Origin: Polyangium mundeleinium
Lineage (GTDB): Bacteria; Myxococcota_A; Polyangia; Polyangiales; Polyangiaceae
Direction of reading: 5' to 3'
NCBI RefSeq assembly: GCF_028369105.1
Contig: NZ_JAQNDO010000001.1
Span: 8,774,501-8,838,500 of the forward strand
DNA length: 64,000 nucleotides
Shown piece after piece: positions 42,497 through 52,000 of the stretch. Numbering within the stretch: position 1 is the stretch's first letter; the number at the start of each line of letters is the position of its first letter. Made by a program: the position numbers and the translations under genes. Under the pieces are notes generated by a model, which worked only from the letters and a program-made list of their open reading frames with translations, searched no databases and was not told where the DNA came from.

Positions 42497-44302
42497 ATGT
42501 CGGAATTTTTGGTGGACAAGAAGCGCACGCACTCGTGCAACGCGCTGCGCACGAGCGACGTCGGCAAGGACGTTGTGCTGATGGGCTGGGTGGCGCATCG
42601 CCGGGACCACGGCGGCCGGGTGTTCATCGATCTGCGGGATCGCGAGGGCCTGACGCAGGTGGTCTTCGGCCCGGAGATCGGGAAGGAAGCGCACGAGCTC
42701 GCGAGCGAGCTGCGCTCGGAGTACTGCATCGGCATCGCGGGCAAGGTAGTGACGCGCGTCTCGTCGGGTGGGCAGCCCAATCCGAAGCTCCCGACCGGCG
42801 AGGTCGAGGTGAATGCCGAGAAGCTCCACATCTTCTCGCGCTCGGAGACGCCGCCCTTCCTGATCGAAGACGACATCGACACGCGCGAAGAAATCCGGCT
42901 GAAGCACCGCTACCTGGATCTGCGCAGGCCCGCGCTGCAGCGAAACTTCCTGGTGCGCTCGAAGCTCTACCGCGCCGCGCGTGATTACTTCCACGGCGAG
43001 GGCTTCACCGAGCTCGAGACGCCTTTCATGGTGAAGTACACCCCCGGCGGCGCGCGGAACTTCCTCGTCCCCTCGCGCCTGAATCCGGGCAACTTCTATG
43101 CGCTCGCCGAGTCGCCGCAGATCTTCAAGCAGCTCTTCATGGTCGCGGGCTTCGAGCGGTATTTCCAGATCGTGCGTTGCTTCCGCGACGAGGACCTCCG
43201 GCTCGATCGTCAGCCCGAGTTCACGCAGGTCGACGTGGAGATGTCCTTCATCACGGAGGAGGACATTTACACGACGATGGAGGGCCTCATCGCGCGCGCC
43301 TGGAAGGACGTGCTCGACGTGGACCTCCCGCGCCCGTTCCGGCGGATGAGCTACCGCGAGGCGATGCTCAAATACGGCTCCGACAAGCCCGACCTGCGCT
43401 TCGGGCTCGAGCTCGCCGATCTGACGGAGATCCTCGGCCCGCTCGAAGGCGGCGGCGTGCCGCTCTTCAAGACCGCGCTCGAGCAGAAGGGAATCATCAA
43501 GGCGCTGCGGATCCCCGCGAAGGAGGCCGCGTCGCTTTCGCGCACGGAGGCCGACAAGCTGGAGGAGTTCGTGAAGGGATTCGGCGCGCGGGGCCTCGCG
43601 CGCGCCCGCGTCGGCGAGGGCGGCGAGTGGACGCAGTCGCCGCTCAGCAAGACGGTGACGCCCGAAGCGCGGGCCGCGGTGAACGCAGCGCTCGGCGCCG
43701 GGACCGGAGACCTCCTGTTCTTCCAGTTCGGCTCGTTCAAGCTGGTGAACGCAGTGCTCGGCGGCCTGCGCCTGCACCTCGGCCACAAGCTCGGGCTCGT
43801 CCCCGAGGGGCAATGGCATTTCCTCTGGGTCACCGATTTTCCGATGTTCGAGCAAGCCGAGAGCGGGCAATGGGTCGCCGCGCATCACCCGTTCACGTCG
43901 CCGAAGCCGGAGCACGTGCAATACCTCGGCACGGACAACGGCCGGGTGGAGGCGCGCGCCTACGACCTCGTCCTCAACGGCAACGAAATCGCGGGCGGCT
44001 CGATCCGTATCCACCAGCGCGAGGTGCAAGCCAAGGTCTTCGCCGCGCTCGGCCTCTCCGAGGACGATTTCCGCGCGAAGTTCGGCTTCCTCCTCGACGC
44101 ATTCAAGTACGGCCCGCCCCCGCACGGCGGCATCGCCTTCGGCCTCGATCGCCTGACGATGCTGCTCTGCAATGCAGGCAGCCTGCGCGACGTCATCGCC
44201 TTCCCGAAGACGCAAAAGGGAACGGACCTGATGACGGACGCGCCGACCGGCGTCGCGCCCGAGCAGCTCGACGAGCTCGGCGTGCAGGTCAAGAAGGTCT
44301 GA
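42497..44302 (+). CDS. aspS: aspartyl-tRNA synthetase
   Basis: 601 residues from ATG 42497, typical of the bacterial type. Residues 18-115 are the OB-fold anticodon-binding domain (VVLMGWVAHRRDHGGRVFID). Class II motif 2 is FRDEDLRLDRQPEFTQ, a GAD insertion lies at about 290-420, and motif 3 is GGIAFGLDRLTMLL. It charges tRNA-Asp; whether it is non-discriminating (also Asn) cannot be told here. A composite hairpin element follows directly after the stop. Confidence 0.96.
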   Translation: MSEFLVDKKRTHSCNALRTSDVGKDVVLMGWVAHRRDHGGRVFIDLRDREGLTQVVFGPEIGKEAHELASELRSEYCIGIAGKVVTRVSSGGQPNPKLPTGEVEVNAEKLHIFSRSETPPFLIEDDIDTREEIRLKHRYLDLRRPALQRNFLVRSKLYRAARDYFHGEGFTELETPFMVKYTPGGARNFLVPSRLNPGNFYALAESPQIFKQLFMVAGFERYFQIVRCFRDEDLRLDRQPEFTQVDVEMSFITEEDIYTTMEGLIARAWKDVLDVDLPRPFRRMSYREAMLKYGSDKPDLRFGLELADLTEILGPLEGGGVPLFKTALEQKGIIKALRIPAKEAASLSRTEADKLEEFVKGFGARGLARARVGEGGEWTQSPLSKTVTPEARAAVNAALGAGTGDLLFFQFGSFKLVNAVLGGLRLHLGHKLGLVPEGQWHFLWVTDFPMFEQAESGQWVAAHHPFTSPKPEHVQYLGTDNGRVEARAYDLVLNGNEIAGGSIRIHQREVQAKVFAALGLSEDDFRAKFGFLLDAFKYGPPPHGGIAFGLDRLTMLLCNAGSLRDVIAFPKTQKGTDLMTDAPTGVAPEQLDELGVQVKKV

Positions 44303-44311
44303 ACCGGGTTC

Positions 44312-44418
44312 GCGGGGCGTCGCCCCGCACCCGAGAAGGGGGCTCCCCGCCCCCTTCACCCCGGGCCAGGCACGGCCTGGACCGAGGGCGGAGGAGCCGC
44401 GCGATGCGCGGTTTCTCC
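44312..44418 (+). repeat. 3'-end composite hairpin element, copy C
   Basis: Starts ten bases after the aspS stop. GCGGGGC-GTC-GCCCCGC (44312-44328), AAGGGGGC-TCCCC-GCCCCCTT (44336-44356), CCAGGC-ACG-GCCTGG (44366-44380) and a 13-bp stem with a GAT loop (44390-44418). Compared with copy A the last stem has matched or G-T tolerated changes in both arms. Confidence 0.75.
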
Positions 44419-44868
44419 GACGGGATCAAGACAAGACGATACCTCCCTCGCCTGTAGGACGGAGCGAGGCAGACGATCGGAGGGAGCCGCCGACGTGGGC
44501 GTTCCGCGCCGGGCGGGTGTCCTCGGCGCTCGCCGCGGCCTCGGCCCTCGCGCGGAAACGAAGGCGTGGCGCGGAAGCGGCCTCCCGTTCGAGGCGGAGA
44601 GGCGGTTCGTGTTCGGCCGACGCACCCGTTTTGCAGTCCGGGGGCGCCTGCGTGGGCCGCCAACATCCCCGTTTTGCAGCTCCGTCACCCCGGCGTCGGG
44701 CGCCGACGAGGTCATTTTCGGTCGGAGGAAACCCGGGGCGACGACCGACGGTGAAGGTTTGCGCCGGCGGGCGCGTCATCGGTGTCGGTCGGTCAGGTTT
44801 TGCGGATCGGGAGGACATCCGTCGATGAAGGACGTTCCGGTTTGGCGGCGGGCTCGGCAGCGGGAGCG
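44419..44868. other. GC-rich stretch without a supported gene
   Basis: Overlapping open frames on both strands give Arg/Pro/Gly-rich translations with no motif. CCCGTTTTGCAG occurs twice (about 44628 and 44669) as a short direct repeat. No tRNA or rRNA was recognised. Confidence 0.35.
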
Positions 44869-45006
44869 TCAGAAGAGGGCGCAGAGCGCGAGGCGGTTGC
44901 GGGCCAGTTGCAGGCGGGCGTAGGCGGTTTTCAGGCGGATGCCGAGCGCTCGGGCAATCTCCAGCATCGATCGCCCCTCGATCTCGTGAGCCACCAGCAC
45001 AGGGGC
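44869..45006 (-). pseudogene. ECF sigma factor region 4 relic
   Basis: The minus strand reads APVLVAHEIEGRSMLEIARA then LGIRLKTAYARLQLARNRL. This is the helix-turn-helix of ECF sigma region 4 (HEIEG-x-S-x-x-EIA-x-x-LGI-x-x-x-TAY-x-RL). Region 2 and the linker are missing and the preceding codons (to 45114) look unrelated. It is the tail of a lost sigma factor gene. Confidence 0.6.
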
Positions 45007-45091
45007 GGGCTCACGACGTAGAGCGGCTGATCGTCGCGTCAAGCTACGTCGCGCCCGTCCTCGGGGCACGACGATTGCAACACACGGTGCC

Positions 45092-46021
45092 GTGTCAATC
45101 ATTTGCGGTACCACGCTGGCGCCCGAGAATGATCAGGCAAACCAGGCTGCCGCAGCACTCGCGTTGTTGCTCGGCGACCAGTTGCACCTCGTCCACGTCG
45201 TCGATGAGCTCGGCGCCGAGCTCGCCCTCGCCGAAGAATACGACTCCCTCTACGAGCCGGCCGGCAGGCATCTGCGCGGCGAGGCGGATGACCTGCGGCA
45301 GCTCGGCATCCAGATCGAGCCCGAGCTCGCCGCGGGGGCATGGCATGCGGAGCTGCCCAGGATTGCCATGCATCATCGCGCGCGCTTGATCGTGCTTTCG
45401 CCCCATCCGGGGGTCGTACGCAAGCGCCCTTCCCCCTGGGCCGCCGTGAGGATCGCCCGCGCCGCGCCCATTCCGGTCATGCTCGTCCACCGTGCGGATG
45501 GACTGCTCCGCTGGGCCCGAGAACATTCCCCGCTGCGCGTCCTCATCGCGCTGGGGTGCTGCCCGGGCTCGCTGGCCGCCCTGCGTTGGATCGCCGAACT
45601 CCGATCCGGCGGCCCCTGCGAAGCATGGTTGGCGTATGTCTCGCGTCTGGGAGGCGTTTCGGACGCCAGCGCGGAGACACCGGCGCACCCTTATCGTGGC
45701 CTGCCTCCGTCCCGCTGCGAGCCTCCCCTCGATGAGGTCGAGACTTTCCGGGACGAACTCCGCCGGCTGGGGGTAAGCGTCACAAAGACCAGCGTTCAGG
45801 ACGCGAGCGTGCTCGAAGACCTCGCGCAGCGAGAGGCCATCGATCTCGTCGTGGTCCCCCGGGACCTGCCGCGAGGCCACTTGTGGCCGAGGTGGCTGTG
45901 GCACAGCCTGTTTCGAGCCGCTGTGCCCGGCGTCGTCTGCGTGCCGCCCGATTACGCAGCCGCGTGCGTACGACGGGCAGGGCTGCTGAGCAACCTCGTC
46001 CGCCATCCTCCGCCGGGTTGA
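45092..46021 (+). CDS. tandem universal stress protein
   Basis: 309 residues from GTG 45092. Two UspA-like units: residues 1-132 (QLHLVHVVDELGAELA, RARLIVLSPHPGVV, APIPVMLVHRADG) and 147-297 (PLRVLIALGCCPGSLAALRW, IDLVVVPRDL, AVPGVVCVPPDY). The G-2X-G-9X-G-S/T ATP loop is not clear in either unit, so nucleotide binding is doubtful. It precedes the cation antiporter operon by 108 bases on the same strand and may belong to the same stress response. Confidence 0.78.
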   Translation: MSIICGTTLAPENDQANQAAAALALLLGDQLHLVHVVDELGAELALAEEYDSLYEPAGRHLRGEADDLRQLGIQIEPELAAGAWHAELPRIAMHHRARLIVLSPHPGVVRKRPSPWAAVRIARAAPIPVMLVHRADGLLRWAREHSPLRVLIALGCCPGSLAALRWIAELRSGGPCEAWLAYVSRLGGVSDASAETPAHPYRGLPPSRCEPPLDEVETFRDELRRLGVSVTKTSVQDASVLEDLAQREAIDLVVVPRDLPRGHLWPRWLWHSLFRAAVPGVVCVPPDYAAACVRRAGLLSNLVRHPPPG

Positions 46022-46129
46022 CGGCACGTTTCTTCCTAACGGGCCGTTCGCCCGCGAACTTCGGACCGGTCTCTTCGCGAACCCGGGGTTCGCGAACGTG
46101 GCGCCTTCGCGGCGACGGGGGAGCGCAGT

Positions 46130-48436
46130 GTGCAGACGATACTCATCGCCATCATCGCCACTCCCTTCGTGGGCGCTATGGCCACACTCTTCCTCTCGCC
46201 CCGCTGGGCGGGACGGATCGCCCTTTTTCCCCCGGCGCTCGTGCTCGCGCTCTCCATTCCGCGCTGGCCGGCGGCCGCTACAGGGGAGACGAACATCGTC
46301 ACGATCCCCTGGTTCCCATCCGCGGGAATGACGGCGAATCTCCGCCTGGATCACCTCGGCGCGTTTTTCGTCCTGCTCATCGCGGGCGTGGGCCTCGGCA
46401 TCGTCCAGTATAGCCGCGCCTATCTCGGGAAAAAGGCCACGCCGCGGTTCTGGGCCGCGTTGCTCGCATTCACGGGCGCCATGCTCGGGCTCGTCCTTTC
46501 GGATTCGCTGCTCTTGCTCTTCGTGTTCTGGGAACTCACCACCCTCGCATCCTTCCTCCTCATCGGAATGGACGGCCAGCTCCCGGAGGCGAGAGCGGGG
46601 GCCATTCGCGCGTTCATGGTGACGGGCGCAGGGGGGCTCTCCCTGCTCGCAGGTACGCTCATGCTCGGGCAGATCGCCGGGACCTACGACCTCTCCAGCA
46701 TGCCCGCGCGCGCAGAGCGTATCCTGGCGAGCCCCAAGCGGGATGTCGCCCTCTTGCTCATGCTCGGCGGCGCCTTCGCCAAATCGGCTCAGGTCCCGTT
46801 CCATTTCTGGCTCCCGGGCGCGATGGCCGCGCCCGCGCCGGTGAGCGCCTATCTCCACTCCGCTACCATGGTGAAGGCGGGCATCTTCTTGATCGGCCGG
46901 CTATCGCCGATCTTCGGCGCGTCGCCCGCGTTCCAGCCCCTCCTGCTCACCGTGGGGCTCACGACGTTTCTCGTCGGCGGATGGGACGCCGTGCGCGCGT
47001 GGGATCTGAAGAAGCTCCTCGCCCACAGCACCGTCGCGAACCTGGGCGTCCTCACGGCGTTTTATGGCGTATACCCTCCCGCCGAGATCCACGGAGCGAT
47101 CGTGCGCGGGGAGTTGCTCTCCGTCACGAACCACGCGCTTTACAAATCGGCGCTGTTCCTCCTCGTCGGGTGGATGGAGAAGGTCTCGGGGACGCGTGAT
47201 CTCTCGATCCTGAAAGAGGAGCGCTGGTTTCAGCGCGAGCCGGTCGCCGGTGTGCTCATCGGGATCGGCGCCATCACGATGGGGGGCTTCCCGTTTCTGC
47301 TCGGCTTCATGAGCAAGGAGGTGTTCCTCGAAGCGCTCCTCCACGCCCGATTCCCTGGCGTCGTCGCCGCTGTCGCTGCGGCCGTCGTGGGGGGCGCGAT
47401 GGCGGTCGTCTATGCGCTCAAGCTCTGCGTGAGCACGTTCTGGGGGCCGAAGCTGCCGCCCGATTCGCGCGGCTATCCGAGGGCAGCGCTCTCACGATGG
47501 CTGCTCGTCGTGCCAGCGGTTTTCCTCTTGCCCCATGTGATTGGGGGCATCGCCCCGGGGTGGTTCATCGGCTCCGTGCTCGAGCCGGGGACCCATTGGC
47601 CCGCGTGGATCGCCGTGTGGCACCACATCGATCGCATCTTCCTGCTCAGCGTCTCTACCCTCGCGCTCGGAGTCGGGGGGTATCTCTTGTGGAGACGATA
47701 TGCGGAAGTGCCGTCCCAACCGGAGACGCAAATCGCCTTCGATCGCATCGCCTTCACCGTTCTGGGCGCATCGAGCTGGTTCAGTCGCGCGGCGCAGGCG
47801 GGCGGGCATCCGCGGTATCTGGTCGTCATGCTCGTGTTCGCCGCCGCGGCCGCGGCGGCCGCCATGCGCGGAGGCTCGCCCCCGCCGCTCCCCGGCTCAG
47901 AGGCCTGGTCCGCCGACCTCGCCGCCGCGTCGCTGCCCGCCGCGATCGTCGCCGCGGGCGCCGTCCTCGCGGTGCTCATGCAGGACCGCGTCTCCAAGGT
48001 CGTCCTGATGGCCGCGGCTGGATATGGGTTGGCGGTCTTTTACGTCCTCTTCCGGGCGCCGGACCTCGTGCTCACGCAGATCCTGGTCGAGACGATCTCG
48101 CTGCTGCTCCTCCTGCTCGTCTTTCAGCGGCTCCCGCGCCTGGGCGCCGACGAGCGATCGCGCGGGCAGCGAGCCGTGCACGGGCTCTTCGCGGCTGCGC
48201 TCGGGCTCGGAATAGCGATCCTCGCCTGGGCTTCGGGCATCCATCCGGCCGCTCGTCCAGCAGGCGCGGAGCAACTCGCGCTTTCGTTGCCCGAGGCGAA
48301 GGGGCGCAACGTGGTGAATGTCATTCTGGTCGATTTCCGAGGCGCCGATACGCTCGGGGAGATCACCGTGCTCGCCATTGCTGCGATCGGGGTCGTGGCC
48401 CTCCGTGTGGGACGCACCCGAAAGGAGGGGGCATGA
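46130..48436 (+). CDS. mrpA: Na+/H+ antiporter subunit A
   Basis: 768 residues from GTG 46130 with GGGGGAG upstream. About 20 membrane helices. The core is the complex I NuoL/M/N-like antiporter fold with Glu135 (FVFWELTTLASFLL), Lys218 (AKSAQVPFHFWLPGAM) and HSATMVKAGIFL, then HSTVANLGVLTAFYG. The C-terminal 200 residues carry the MbhD/MbhE-like modules (LMQDRVSKVVLMAAAGYGLA; DTLGEITVLAIAAIGVVALR). It is the largest subunit of the Mrp complex that expels Na+ (or other cations) against protons. It overlaps mrpB by four bases. Confidence 0.92.
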   Translation: MQTILIAIIATPFVGAMATLFLSPRWAGRIALFPPALVLALSIPRWPAAATGETNIVTIPWFPSAGMTANLRLDHLGAFFVLLIAGVGLGIVQYSRAYLGKKATPRFWAALLAFTGAMLGLVLSDSLLLLFVFWELTTLASFLLIGMDGQLPEARAGAIRAFMVTGAGGLSLLAGTLMLGQIAGTYDLSSMPARAERILASPKRDVALLLMLGGAFAKSAQVPFHFWLPGAMAAPAPVSAYLHSATMVKAGIFLIGRLSPIFGASPAFQPLLLTVGLTTFLVGGWDAVRAWDLKKLLAHSTVANLGVLTAFYGVYPPAEIHGAIVRGELLSVTNHALYKSALFLLVGWMEKVSGTRDLSILKEERWFQREPVAGVLIGIGAITMGGFPFLLGFMSKEVFLEALLHARFPGVVAAVAAAVVGGAMAVVYALKLCVSTFWGPKLPPDSRGYPRAALSRWLLVVPAVFLLPHVIGGIAPGWFIGSVLEPGTHWPAWIAVWHHIDRIFLLSVSTLALGVGGYLLWRRYAEVPSQPETQIAFDRIAFTVLGASSWFSRAAQAGGHPRYLVVMLVFAAAAAAAAMRGGSPPPLPGSEAWSADLAAASLPAAIVAAGAVLAVLMQDRVSKVVLMAAAGYGLAVFYVLFRAPDLVLTQILVETISLLLLLLVFQRLPRLGADERSRGQRAVHGLFAAALGLGIAILAWASGIHPAARPAGAEQLALSLPEAKGRNVVNVILVDFRGADTLGEITVLAIAAIGVVALRVGRTRKEGA

Positions 48437-48852
48437 ATTCGTTTCTCCTGCGCCAGGTCGCGAGGGGTGTGCTCCCGGTGGCCGTCCTCTTCGCCGTCTA
48501 CTTGCTCCTCCGCGGCCACGATGCGCCCGGCGGTGGTTTCGTCGCGGGGCTCGTCATCTCGGCCGCCGTGGTCCTCCATGCGCTCGCGAACGTGGCCCTG
48601 TCCGAGCGGGCGTGGAGGCCGAGCGTCCTCAGTTCCGCCTGGCTCGGGCTCCTCGTCGCCGCGGGGACCGGTCTCGTCGCCGTCGCCGCCGGCGACCCGT
48701 TCCTCACGCATTCCCATTTCGTCGTCGGATCCCGCCCGGCTGCGATCCACCTGTCCACGACGCTCCTCTTCGACGTCGGCGTGTTTCTGGTGGTGGTCGG
48801 CTCGACGATCACGACGCTCGCCGCGTTCGCCGGAGGGGAAAACCCGCGATGA
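48433..48852 (+). CDS. mrpB: Na+/H+ antiporter subunit B
   Basis: 139 residues with four helices. Contains LLRGHDAPGGGFVAGLVISA, the MnhB/MrpB signature, and FDVGVFLVVVGSTITTLAAF. It begins in an ATGA overlap with mrpA and ends in one with mrpC, so translation is coupled. Confidence 0.93.
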   Translation: MNSFLLRQVARGVLPVAVLFAVYLLLRGHDAPGGGFVAGLVISAAVVLHALANVALSERAWRPSVLSSAWLGLLVAAGTGLVAVAAGDPFLTHSHFVVGSRPAAIHLSTTLLFDVGVFLVVVGSTITTLAAFAGGENPR

Positions 48853-49193
48853 TCGGCCTCGCCGCGGTCCTTTCCGGCGTCCTCTTCGCGTGCGGGCTCT
48901 ACCTGCTCCTCTCCCGCAATCTGCAGCGCATGGCGATCGGCTTCTTGCTCCTATCGAACGGCATCAATCTGTTCGTCCTCACGTCCGCGGGGCTGCCCGC
49001 GCGCGCGGCGCCGCCGCTCCTCGGCGAGGGCGAGGGGGCGAGCCGGGGCCCGTTCGCCGATCCCCTGGCGCAGGCCTTCATCCTCACGGCCATCGTGATC
49101 GGCCTCGGGATGGCCGCGTTCCTTTTGGCCCTTTCGACGCGGCACCACGACGCCTCGGGGCGCGATGACGTCGAGGGGGACGGCGAGACATGA
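48849..49193 (+). CDS. mrpC: Na+/H+ antiporter subunit C
   Basis: 114 residues, NuoK-like, three helices: LFACGLYLLLSRNLQRMAIG, LLLSNGINLFVLTS and DPLAQAFILTAIVIGLGMAA. It has ATGA overlaps with mrpB and mrpD. It is part of the membrane core of the complex. Confidence 0.92.
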   Translation: MIGLAAVLSGVLFACGLYLLLSRNLQRMAIGFLLLSNGINLFVLTSAGLPARAAPPLLGEGEGASRGPFADPLAQAFILTAIVIGLGMAAFLLALSTRHHDASGRDDVEGDGET

Positions 49194-50707
49194 TGGATTC
49201 GCTCCTCGTCTTGATCCCGGTCGTATTGCCGCTGATCACGGCGGCGCTCCTGCTCCCGCTAACGGGCCGAGCGCGGCTCCAGCAAGCGGCCGCGCTCGTG
49301 AGCGGGGGCGTTCTGCTCGCGAGCGCGATGTTGCTCTGCGCGCGCACGGCGCGCGGCGCGATCCTGGTCCTGCCTCTCGGCGGCTGGAGCCCACGCGTCG
49401 GGATCGTGTGGGTGGCGGACGCGCTGGCCGCCGTGATGCTCCTTTTCGTGGCGATCGTCTCGTATACGACGCTGCTCTACGCGGGGGGCTCGCTGCGTGG
49501 GGAGCGCGAGCGCCGGTACTTCTATCCGCTGCACCAGTTCCTGCTGGTCGGCGTGGGAGGGTCGATCCTGACGGGCGACCTCTTCAATCTGTTCGTCTTC
49601 TTCGAGGTCATGCTGCTCGCGTCCTTTGCTCTGATCGCACTGGGAGGCCGCGCTCGGCAGGTTCGAATGGGCGTGCCCTACGTGATCGTCAACCTTGTCG
49701 GGAGCGCGCTGTTTCTCGCCGCCGTGGGCGCGATGTACGGCGCGGCCGGCACCGTCAACATGGCGGAGCTCTCCCTGCGCGCCGGAGGCGGCGGCCTGCC
49801 GGGGGTCTTCTGGGGCGCGACGGCGCTCGTGCTCGTCGTCTTCATGGTGAAGACCGCTCTCTTTCCCGTCTTCGCATGGCTGCCTGATTCCTATCCGGAG
49901 GCGCCCGTCACCGTGAATGCCCTCTTCGCCGGGCTGCTCACGAAGGTGGGTGTGTACACGCTCTTCCGCACCATCCCGCTCCTCGGGGGGGCGGCGCCCG
50001 GCGGATGGCAGCCAGCGCTCGTCGCCATCGCGGCCACGACCATGCTCGTCGGGGTCCTCGGCGCGCTCGGCCGGAGCACGATCCGTGGCGTCCTCTCGTT
50101 CCACATCGTGAGCCAGGTCGGCTACATGATCTTCGGGCTCGCCCTGTTCACGCCGCTCGCGCTGGCCGCGGGGCTGTTCCACACGCTCCACAACATGGTC
50201 GCGAAGACGGCCCTCGTCTTTGCCGGCGGAGTCGCGGAGCGCATTGGCGGATCAGGAAAACTCTACGCCATGCGGGGGCTCGCGCGAACGGAGCCATGGC
50301 TCGCGGCGGGATTCTTCGTCGCCGCGATGTCGCTCGCGGGGATGCCCCCTTTGAGCGGTTTCTGGGGGAAATGGTTCCTGGTCGCGGGCGGCCTCGCGGC
50401 CGGCGCGCCCGTCGCGACGGGGATCTCGTTGCTCGTGGGCCTGTTCACGCTCGCATCCATGTTGAAGATCTGGAATGCCGTCTTCTGGGGCGAACCGGAG
50501 GGCCAGCGATACCCGGGGCGCGGCCAGCATCGCGGCATGCTCGGGGCGACGCTTTCGCTCGCGGCGATGACCCTTTTGACGGGACTCCTCGCCGCGCCGA
50601 TCTTCTCGCACCTCGAGCGCGTGGCGACGCAGCTCCTCGACGTCACGCCCTACGTCGCCGCCGTGCGCGCAGCCGAGCGTCGTGAAGTCCATGCGGTGGC
50701 CCCATGA
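49190..50707 (+). CDS. mrpD: Na+/H+ antiporter subunit D
   Basis: 505 residues, about 14 helices, NuoM/N-like. Key charged residues: Glu in FVFFEVMLLASFALIALGG and Lys in VFMVKTALFPVFAWLPDSYP, plus TKVGVYTLFRT and SFHIVSQVGYMIFGLA. Conserved sequence LAGMPPLSGFWGKW is also typical. It is the second antiporter-like channel of the Mrp complex. It has ATGA overlaps on both sides. Confidence 0.94.
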   Translation: MMDSLLVLIPVVLPLITAALLLPLTGRARLQQAAALVSGGVLLASAMLLCARTARGAILVLPLGGWSPRVGIVWVADALAAVMLLFVAIVSYTTLLYAGGSLRGERERRYFYPLHQFLLVGVGGSILTGDLFNLFVFFEVMLLASFALIALGGRARQVRMGVPYVIVNLVGSALFLAAVGAMYGAAGTVNMAELSLRAGGGGLPGVFWGATALVLVVFMVKTALFPVFAWLPDSYPEAPVTVNALFAGLLTKVGVYTLFRTIPLLGGAAPGGWQPALVAIAATTMLVGVLGALGRSTIRGVLSFHIVSQVGYMIFGLALFTPLALAAGLFHTLHNMVAKTALVFAGGVAERIGGSGKLYAMRGLARTEPWLAAGFFVAAMSLAGMPPLSGFWGKWFLVAGGLAAGAPVATGISLLVGLFTLASMLKIWNAVFWGEPEGQRYPGRGQHRGMLGATLSLAAMTLLTGLLAAPIFSHLERVATQLLDVTPYVAAVRAAERREVHAVAP

Positions 50708-51201
50708 GCGCGCTCGCGTTGAACCTGCTGCTCGCCGTGGTCTGGATGTTCATCCAGGCGACCTTCTCCCTGCGCAGCTTGATCGTCGGGTTCGGGATGG
50801 GCTTCGTCGCGATCGCATTCGTGCAGCGCCTCCGCGGGAGCCACGCGTATACGCGGACGGCCGCCTCCATCGTGCGTTTGTTCGCGTTTTTCCTCGCGGA
50901 TCTCGTGCGGAGCAACCTCACGCTCGCCCGCGACATCCTCCGCCCCGTACCCGCTTTCGTGCCGGCGCTCGTTCGTTTCGAGGTCGCGAACCTGTCGCCC
51001 GTCGAGACGGCGCTGCTCGCGAACCTCGTCTCGCTGACGCCTGGGACGCTCACCGTCGATGCGGAGGACGACGGCAGCGCTATCTATGTTCATGCCCTGT
51101 ATGGAGGCGACCCAGAAGGCGTCCGCCGGCGTATCGGCCAGCTCGCAGGGATGATCCGCCGCGCCGGCGGGCGCCCCATGCCGCCCCGGGACGCGGCATG
51201 A
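50704..51201 (+). CDS. mrpE: Na+/H+ antiporter subunit E
   Basis: 165 residues. Two N-terminal helices (ALNLLLAVVWMFIQATFSLR; IVRLFAFFLADLVRSN), then a soluble domain with the family motif SLTPGTLTVDAEDDGSAIYV HALYG-type strand. Starts and ends in ATGA overlaps within the operon. Confidence 0.92.
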   Translation: MSALALNLLLAVVWMFIQATFSLRSLIVGFGMGFVAIAFVQRLRGSHAYTRTAASIVRLFAFFLADLVRSNLTLARDILRPVPAFVPALVRFEVANLSPVETALLANLVSLTPGTLTVDAEDDGSAIYVHALYGGDPEGVRRRIGQLAGMIRRAGGRPMPPRDAA

Positions 51202-51479
51202 GCCCCGACGTTTTCAAGATCGCCGTTCTGCTCCCGGCGCTCGCGGTCCTCGGCGTGGGCGTCGCGTTTTGCTTCGCGCGCATCCTCCGCGGGCCCTCGC
51301 CGTTCGACCGTGTGCTCGCCTTTGATTGCCTCGGGCTCAACGTCGTGGGCGCGCTGTTGCTCCTCTCGAGCCTGTTCGACACCGATGTCTTCCTCGACGC
51401 GGCGCTCGTGGTGCTCCTTTTGGGCTTTCTGGGCACCATGTCCCTGGCCGCATACCTGGAGGGAACCCATGCTGATTGA
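51198..51479 (+). CDS. mrpF: Na+/H+ antiporter subunit F
   Basis: 93 residues, three helices, with the MrpF motif ARILRGPSPFDRVLAFDCLG. FDTDVFLDAALVVLLLGFLG continues it. It overlaps mrpG by 11 bases. Confidence 0.92.
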   Translation: MSPDVFKIAVLLPALAVLGVGVAFCFARILRGPSPFDRVLAFDCLGLNVVGALLLLSSLFDTDVFLDAALVVLLLGFLGTMSLAAYLEGTHAD

Positions 51480-51831
51480 GGCCGTCGCCGTCGTTCTGGG
51501 TGTCTGCTTCATGTTCCTGGCCTCGTTGGGGGTGCTTCGCTTGGGCGACTTTTATGCTCGCATCCACGCCCCCACCAAGGCCGCTACGCTGGGACTCGTT
51601 TTCCTGCTCGCCGCGCTCGCCTTCGAGGTGCAAGACAAGGCTGCCGTGACGAAGGCGGTGCTCGCGATGTTGTTCGTCGGGATGACGGCCCCGGTGGGAG
51701 CACACATCCTCGCGCGGTCCGCCTACCGGCGCGGAGTGCGTCCGTCCGCCCGTGTAGACGAGTACGCGCATTTCGTGGCTGCGAGGAAGACCAGGGCCGC
51801 TCCTCGAGGGGAGCGAGGCGCGAAGCCGTGA
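51469..51831 (+). CDS. mrpG: Na+/H+ antiporter subunit G
   Basis: 120 residues, three helices, motif LGVLRLGDFYARIHAPTKAA typical of MnhG/MrpG, then FVGMTAPVGAHILARSAYRR. It closes the seven-gene mrp set. A 170-base gap separates it from nhaA; that gap holds no gene. Confidence 0.92.
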   Translation: MLIEAVAVVLGVCFMFLASLGVLRLGDFYARIHAPTKAATLGLVFLLAALAFEVQDKAAVTKAVLAMLFVGMTAPVGAHILARSAYRRGVRPSARVDEYAHFVAARKTRAAPRGERGAKP

Positions 51832-52000
51832 AGCATCTCTCCATCTTCGGACGACCCTTGCGCCCACTCGACGGGCAGGCGAAAGCGTGCGATGGTCGGC
51901 GCGCGTTCATCACACGGAAGGGTGCAGCGACGGTCGCTGCAGGATCGAGGATGGTCGGGCCGCCATCCCAGCCGGCGCATCTGCCGGCGAGGGAGCGAGC

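Noticed and set aside
44580..44700. Possible tRNA because of a GGTTCG-like word
   Set aside because: No cloverleaf pairing, anticodon arm or acceptor stem could be drawn.
46036..51867. Several long minus-strand frames opposite the mrp genes
   Set aside because: They are shadows of membrane protein genes with diagnostic motifs on the plus strand.
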